NCBI RefSeq assembly: GCF_026339875.1
Contig: NZ_JAPEPZ010000003.1
Location: 186,001 to 250,000 of the forward strand
Direction: 5' to 3'
Length of the DNA: 64,000 bases
Origin: Streptomyces sp. NBC_01571
GTDB taxonomy: Bacteria > Actinomycetota > Actinomycetes > Streptomycetales > Streptomycetaceae
Shown here: in pieces, positions 60,535 to 64,000 of the stretch
Position numbering within the stretch: the first letter of the stretch is position 1
Layout: every line of letters starts with the position of its first letter
Position numbers and translations under genes: made by a program
Notes under the pieces: generated by a model
The model's database searches: none
What the model was told of the DNA's origin: nothing
Seen by the model: the letters and a program-made list of their open reading frames with translations, nothing else

Positions 60535-61503
60535 TCAGGCGGCGGCGTCAGGGGCGGACTCCTGCCTCAGCTCGCGCAGCAGCGCGGTGATGCGGCGCGC
60601 GTCGTGGGTGCTGCGCACCACGGAGTGGACGCCGGTGCGGTTGGCGAAGCCGCTCAGCACCCGGCCGGGGCCGGCCTCGAGGCAGCCGCCCGTCCCGTGC
60701 GCTCCCGCGGCGCCCAGCACGTCCACCCAGCGCACCGGCCCGGCCAGCTGACGGCGCAGCAGGTCCCGGGCGTGCGCGCCGTCGCGCACCAGGGTGCCGG
60801 TGACCGAGCTGATCACCGGCAGCCGGGGTGCGGCGAAGGTGACGCGCTCCAGTTCGGCGGCGAACTCGTCCTCGATCGCCCGCATCAGCGAGCAGTGGAA
60901 GGGCGCCGAGACCTTCAGCGCCACCACCCGTTCGGCGCCGGCCGCCAGCGCGCGGCGGGCGGCCTCCTCGACCGCCGCGCGCTGCCCGGAGATCACCGTC
61001 TGGCCCGGCTCGTTGTAGTTGGCGATCTCCACCACGCCCAGCGGGGCACAGCCGGCGCAGATCTCCTCGATCCGGGCGGGGTCGAGGCCCAGTACGGCCG
61101 TCATCGCCCCGCCGGCCCGGCGCGAGACGCCGGCCATCAGCTCGCCGCGGCGGCGCACCAGCCGCAGCGCCTCGTCGGCGCCCAGCACCCCGGCGGCGAC
61201 CAGCGCCGTGTACTCGCCCAGGCTGTGCCCGGCCACCACGGCCGGCACGAACCCGGCCTCCTCGCGCAGCACTTCGAGCACCGCGAGGCTGGTGGCGACG
61301 ATGGCGGGCTGGGCAATCTCGGTCGGGGCCAGCTCCTCCTCCCCCGCCGTGCTGCACAGCGCGGTCAGCGGCAGGCCGGTGGCGTCCTGCGCGCGCGCCA
61401 GGACGCGTCCGGCGGTGCGGGGGTGCTCACGCAGCAGATGCCCGGCCATGCCCGCGCGCTGCGAGCCCTGCCCGGGAAACATCGTGAAGAAATTGTCGAT
61501 CAT
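60535..61503 (-). CDS. Malonyl-CoA:ACP acyltransferase (FabD-like)
   Basis: A 322-residue acyltransferase: FFTMFPGQGSQRAGMAGHLL start, the nucleophile elbow VVAGHSLGEYTALVAAG (Ser), the specificity Arg in LVRRRGELM, and the catalytic His in KVSAPFHCSLM. GHSLGEY with the usual malonyl-type residues suggests malonyl-CoA as extender. It is the first gene of the long PKS transcript. Having its own MCAT instead of borrowing the fatty-acid enzyme is typical for self-contained reducing type II clusters. Confidence 0.93.
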   Translation of the reverse strand: MIDNFFTMFPGQGSQRAGMAGHLLREHPRTAGRVLARAQDATGLPLTALCSTAGEEELAPTEIAQPAIVATSLAVLEVLREEAGFVPAVVAGHSLGEYTALVAAGVLGADEALRLVRRRGELMAGVSRRAGGAMTAVLGLDPARIEEICAGCAPLGVVEIANYNEPGQTVISGQRAAVEEAARRALAAGAERVVALKVSAPFHCSLMRAIEDEFAAELERVTFAAPRLPVISSVTGTLVRDGAHARDLLRRQLAGPVRWVDVLGAAGAHGTGGCLEAGPGRVLSGFANRTGVHSVVRSTHDARRITALLRELRQESAPDAAA

Positions 61504-61786
61504 CCCCGTTCCTGCCTCACTGAGTTGACGAAAGCGCCGGAGAAAGGTCATCGAGCCGTCGGCGAGCGGATCTCGATTCTGTGAATCTGGCACGGAGTTC
61601 TGGCGCATTCCTCGAATGCGTCTGGACCGGCACCACCGCGCGGGATTTCCTCCACCGGATTCCCCCGTCCCCGGGGGGCGCTTTTCCCGCCGGGGTCCGC
61701 CGGGATTCCACCCGGATTCCACCCGGGCCGGGCTTTCCGCCCCGCCCCCCTTGACCGAGTTAGTGATCAACCACTAACTTTCGGTC
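61504..61786. promoter_or_regulatory. Divergent promoter region FabD / TetR with palindrome GTTAGTG-N6-CACTAAC
   Basis: The palindrome at 61759-61778 (GTTAGTGATCAACCACTAAC) ends eight bases before the TetR ATG. No ribosome site separates them, so the mRNA may be leaderless. The same protein probably controls the PKS transcript that starts on the other strand. Confidence 0.75.
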
Positions 61787-62380
61787 ATGGTGAGGATGAG
61801 TGCAGACGAGCGGCGCGAGAGCGTCATCCGCGCGGCCCTGAGCGAGTTCGCCCGGGGCGGGTACGACGGCACCTCCACCGAGGCCGTCGCCCGGCGCGCG
61901 GGGGTGTCGCAGCCGTACCTCTTCCGCCTCTTCGCGGGCAAGCGGGCGCTGTTCCTCGCGGCGGCGCGGCGCTGCCTGGCCGACACCACACGGCTGTTCG
62001 CCGAGGCGACCGAGGGGCTGAGCGGCGAGGAGGCGCTGGGCGCGATGGCCAACGCGTACACCCGCGTCATTCTCAAGGAACCGGAACGGCTGCTGATGCA
62101 GATGCAGGTGTACGTCGCGGTGGCGGCGTGCGAGGCGCGGGGCGACGCCGGGTTCGGCGAGGCGGTCCGCGCCGAGTGGCAGCGGCTGTGGGACACCGTC
62201 CATCTGCCGCTCGGCGCGGACACCGGCCGGACCACCACGTTCATGGCGTACGGGATGCTGGTCAACGTCCTGGTCTCCCTGGGGTTTCCGCCCGACCACC
62301 CGGTCTGGGACGGCCTGTACCCGGCGGCACGGGCCGCGGCGCGGCCGTCGGCGCCGCAGCGGGCGGCTCCGCCGGACTGA
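61787..62380 (+). CDS. TetR-family transcriptional regulator (3 of 3)
   Basis: A 197-residue protein with a good TetR N-terminus: VIRAALSEFARGGYDGTSTE, AVARRAGVSQPYLFRLFAGK and a helical C-terminal domain. ATG 61787 or, nine bases later, ATG 61796. It is divergent from the PKS operon, with the GTTAGTG palindrome between, and so is the likely local repressor of polyketide synthesis. Confidence 0.92.
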   Translation: MVRMSADERRESVIRAALSEFARGGYDGTSTEAVARRAGVSQPYLFRLFAGKRALFLAAARRCLADTTRLFAEATEGLSGEEALGAMANAYTRVILKEPERLLMQMQVYVAVAACEARGDAGFGEAVRAEWQRLWDTVHLPLGADTGRTTTFMAYGMLVNVLVSLGFPPDHPVWDGLYPAARAAARPSAPQRAAPPD

Positions 62381-63416
62381 CCCGGAGGCGGTGCGGGGTT
62401 TCGGCCGGGGGTGTTTCCTGGCGGGGCGTCCATGTCGTTGCTTCGGGTCCTGTTGCGGTTCGGTGCCATCCCGGGGAGCCGGCCCTGGGTGCGGTGTTCC
62501 GGGCGGGCTCCGGCGCGTGGGCGGGGCGGGTGCGGTCGGTCCCGGCGTGGATCGTGAGGCCGTGCCCTGCGGGGCGTGAACGCGGGCCGTGGCGGCGGGG
62601 AGTTGAGGGTGCGGCCGAGGTCCCGGAAGTGCCGTATCGGGGCGGGGCGGGCGCCGTGGCCGGCCGGTGGCTTCGGGAACGGGCCGGGGTACGCAGGCGG
62701 GGGTGCTCGGGCGGGCCCCCTCGACGGCTGCGGCAGGCGGGCGCTCCGGCCGCCGCTGCCCTCCCCGGCGGGAGCGCGGCCCGGGGCCGATGCCTCGGCG
62801 GCCGACGCGCGCGGGCGGCCGGGTCCGGAGCGCTCGGGTCCGGAGCGCTCGGGCGCGCCCCGGACCGGAGGCGGAGCCCGGACCGGAGTGCGCCCCGGAC
62901 CGGAGTGCGCCCTGGAGCAGAGTGCGCCCTGGAGCAGAGTGCGCCCCTGTCCGAGTTGCACCCCTGGCCAGGGCGCGCCCCCGACCGGCCCGGGGCCCGG
63001 GCCGGGCCGGGGCGTTGGCCCAGGACGGTGCGGGCCTGGGGCCGGTGCACGGCGGTTCGGGCCTGGGACGGGTCCACGGTGCTGCCGGCCTGGGGTCAGC
63101 CCAGCGGGGTTCGGGCCTGGCATCAGCCCATTGGGGTTCGGGCCCGGGGCCGGTCCACCATGGCGCGGCCCAGAGCCGGCCCGCAGTGACACGAACCCGG
63201 AGGCGACCCACCGGGGTACGGGCCCGGGCCGGTCCGCGATGGCACGAACCCGGGGCCGGACCACCGGAGTTCGGGCCCGGGGCCGGTCCACCATGGCGCG
63301 GCCCAGAGCCGGCTCGCAGTGACACGAACCCGGAGGCGACCCACCGGGGTACGGGCCCGGGGCCGGTCCGCGATGGCACGAACCCGGGGCCGGACCAACG
63401 GAGTTCGGGCCCGGCG
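62381..63416. repeat. 1-kb non-coding repeat region with 133-bp direct repeats
   Basis: At 63136, 63269 and 63403 the same unit begins GTTCGGGCCCGGGGCCGGTC; the first two copies (133 and 134 bp) are nearly identical. Before that, 62870-62960 carries CGGAGTGCGCCC/GAGCAGAGTGCGCCC repeats. Long antisense frames run through it but are caused by composition. I see no gene. It separates the TetR gene from the monooxygenase. Confidence 0.85.
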
Positions 63417-64000
63417 TCAGTCCACGGTGGTGCGGGGGGCGGGGACCGGGTGGTCCGGGCGGGTCTCGCGGGCCCAGCGGGTGCCGTAGGAGACCTGGCC
63501 CTTCTCGGCCGCGGCGAAGGCCTTGGTGTTCCAGTTCTTGCGCATGAACGCCTCGCGCGCCCGGATCAGCAGCGGATTCTCCACCGCGCCCATCCGCCCG
63601 ATCCGCCACGCGATCCGCTGCAGCGGCGCGGTGCGGGCGCGGCGCTCCTGCTCGTAGCGGCGCAGCGCCGCGACCGGGTCGCCGCCGGCGGGTGCCAGGT
63701 GCTCGGCGAGCACGAGGGCGTCCTCCAGCGCCTGACAGGCGCCCTGGCCGATGTTGAAGGTGATGGGGTGCGCGGCGTCCCCGAGGAGGGTGACACGGCC
63801 GCGGCCCCAGCGGCGTTCGGGGCGGCGGCCCTCGACGTCGCCCCGGATGATGCCCTCCTCCGGGGTGGCGGCGAGGATGTCGGCGACCGGGCCGCCCCAG
63901 CCCCGGTGCCGGCGCAGCAGCATCTCACGCACGCCGGGCTCGTCGCGTCCGCCGGCGGGCCCGTTGGCCACGCTCATCCAGTGCACCAGGCCGGGCGCGA
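63417..64000 (-). CDS. FAD-dependent aromatic/polyketide-type monooxygenase, C-terminal part (cut by window edge)
   Basis: The last about 194 codons of a PHBH-fold flavin monooxygenase: VTLLGDAAHPITFNIGQGAC is the second FAD motif (GD), followed by QALEDALVLAEHLAPAGGD and YEQERRARTAPLQRIAW, as in tetracycline-type hydroxylases. The N-terminal FAD motif lies outside. It may epoxidise or hydroxylate the acyl chain or a ring. The cluster evidently continues beyond the window. Confidence 0.9.
   Translation of the reverse strand, partial: APGLVHWMSVANGPAGGRDEPGVREMLLRRHRGWGGPVADILAATPEEGIIRGDVEGRRPERRWGRGRVTLLGDAAHPITFNIGQGACQALEDALVLAEHLAPAGGDPVAALRRYEQERRARTAPLQRIAWRIGRMGAVENPLLIRAREAFMRKNWNTKAFAAAEKGQVSYGTRWARETRPDHPVPAPRTTVD

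Noticed and set aside
61774..63609. 611-codon antisense frame rich in GPxPG, over the TetR gene and repeat region
   Set aside because: It overlaps a clear TetR gene, consists of translated GC-rich repeats and stays open in several frames; no start or ribosome site.

Overview
The very high GC, third-position-GC-rich codon use, GTG starts, coupled GTGA/ATGA stop-start overlaps and the gene families all point to a Streptomyces-like actinomycete. Almost the whole window is specialised metabolism. It looks like one large glycosylated polyketide/peptide hybrid cluster, or two adjacent ones, with cluster-type genes running off both ends: a LysR regulator is cut at base 1 and an FAD monooxygenase is cut at base 64000.

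Layout. 1-9.7 kb: a LysR fragment, an odd class V aminotransferase-like protein whose PLP lysine is arginine, a secreted protein built from eleven IGWP repeats, a lone carrier protein, an AAC(3)-like acetyltransferase, an MFS exporter, a GNAT, two tandem JmjC/cupin_4 oxygenases, a 45-residue peptide gene at the head of that operon, and a HATPase. 9.7-11.3 kb: a TetR regulator with twin operators, and a small CxxC protein. 11.5-22.8 kb (+): an NRPS operon consisting of an A-MT-PCP protein ending in degenerate C and A regions and a fused MbtH domain, a clavaminate-synthase-like oxygenase, an ATP-grasp ligase, a 709-residue unknown protein and an MFS exporter, closed by a perfect 56-bp palindrome. 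23-25.7 kb: a dTDP-4-ketohexose reductase, a three-gene mini-operon of two tiny secreted peptides and a Cys-rich protein, and a DUF2871 membrane protein. 25.9-39.8 kb: a TetR regulator, a condensation-domain-like protein, a glycosyltransferase, NDP-hexose 2,3-dehydratase, 3-ketoreductase, a SnoaL-like protein, RmlA, an IS200/IS605 TnpB element, RmlB, an ArsR-type regulator with its MFS exporter, and a 3,5-epimerase. 39.9-61.5 kb (-): MFS exporters, a cupin, SnoaL-like proteins, a TauD-like oxygenase, an acyl-CoA/ACP ligase, a thermostable-hemolysin-family protein, an FAD desaturase-like protein, an aldo-keto reductase, and a dissociated reducing PKS set (KAS III-like, fused KS-CLF, KS-beta, KS-alpha, two hot-dog proteins, FabG, ACP, FabD). 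61.8 kb onwards: a TetR regulator, a 1-kb repeat region and the cut monooxygenase.

How the parts could work together (inference). The FabD/ACP/FabG/hot-dog/KS set carries out full beta-keto processing without a large modular PKS, so it should make a linear, probably polyene, acyl chain. The NRPS, PCP, ATP-grasp and condensation-like proteins would activate an N-methylated, hydroxylated amino acid and attach it in amide linkage. RmlA, RmlB, 2,3-dehydratase, 3-ketoreductase, 3,5-epimerase and 4-ketoreductase make a complete route to a dTDP-2,6-dideoxy-L-hexose, which the single glycosyltransferase transfers. Four or five exporters would provide secretion and self-protection. I do not recognise this exact cluster.

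The most unusual signals are: a shared three-half-site TTGCCAA operator before the NRPS and the IGWP-repeat gene; the JmjC pair with its 45-aa peptide, which could be a RiPP-like unit; the NRPS with dead C/A remnants and a C-terminal MbtH domain; a single-chain KS-CLF beside a split KS/CLF pair; an 18-bp-period direct-repeat operator shared by the central TetR gene, the glycosyltransferase/2,3-dehydratase intergenic region and (as a half-site) the aldo-keto reductase; and matching IS605-type hairpins directly before both rmlB and the 4-ketoreductase gene.
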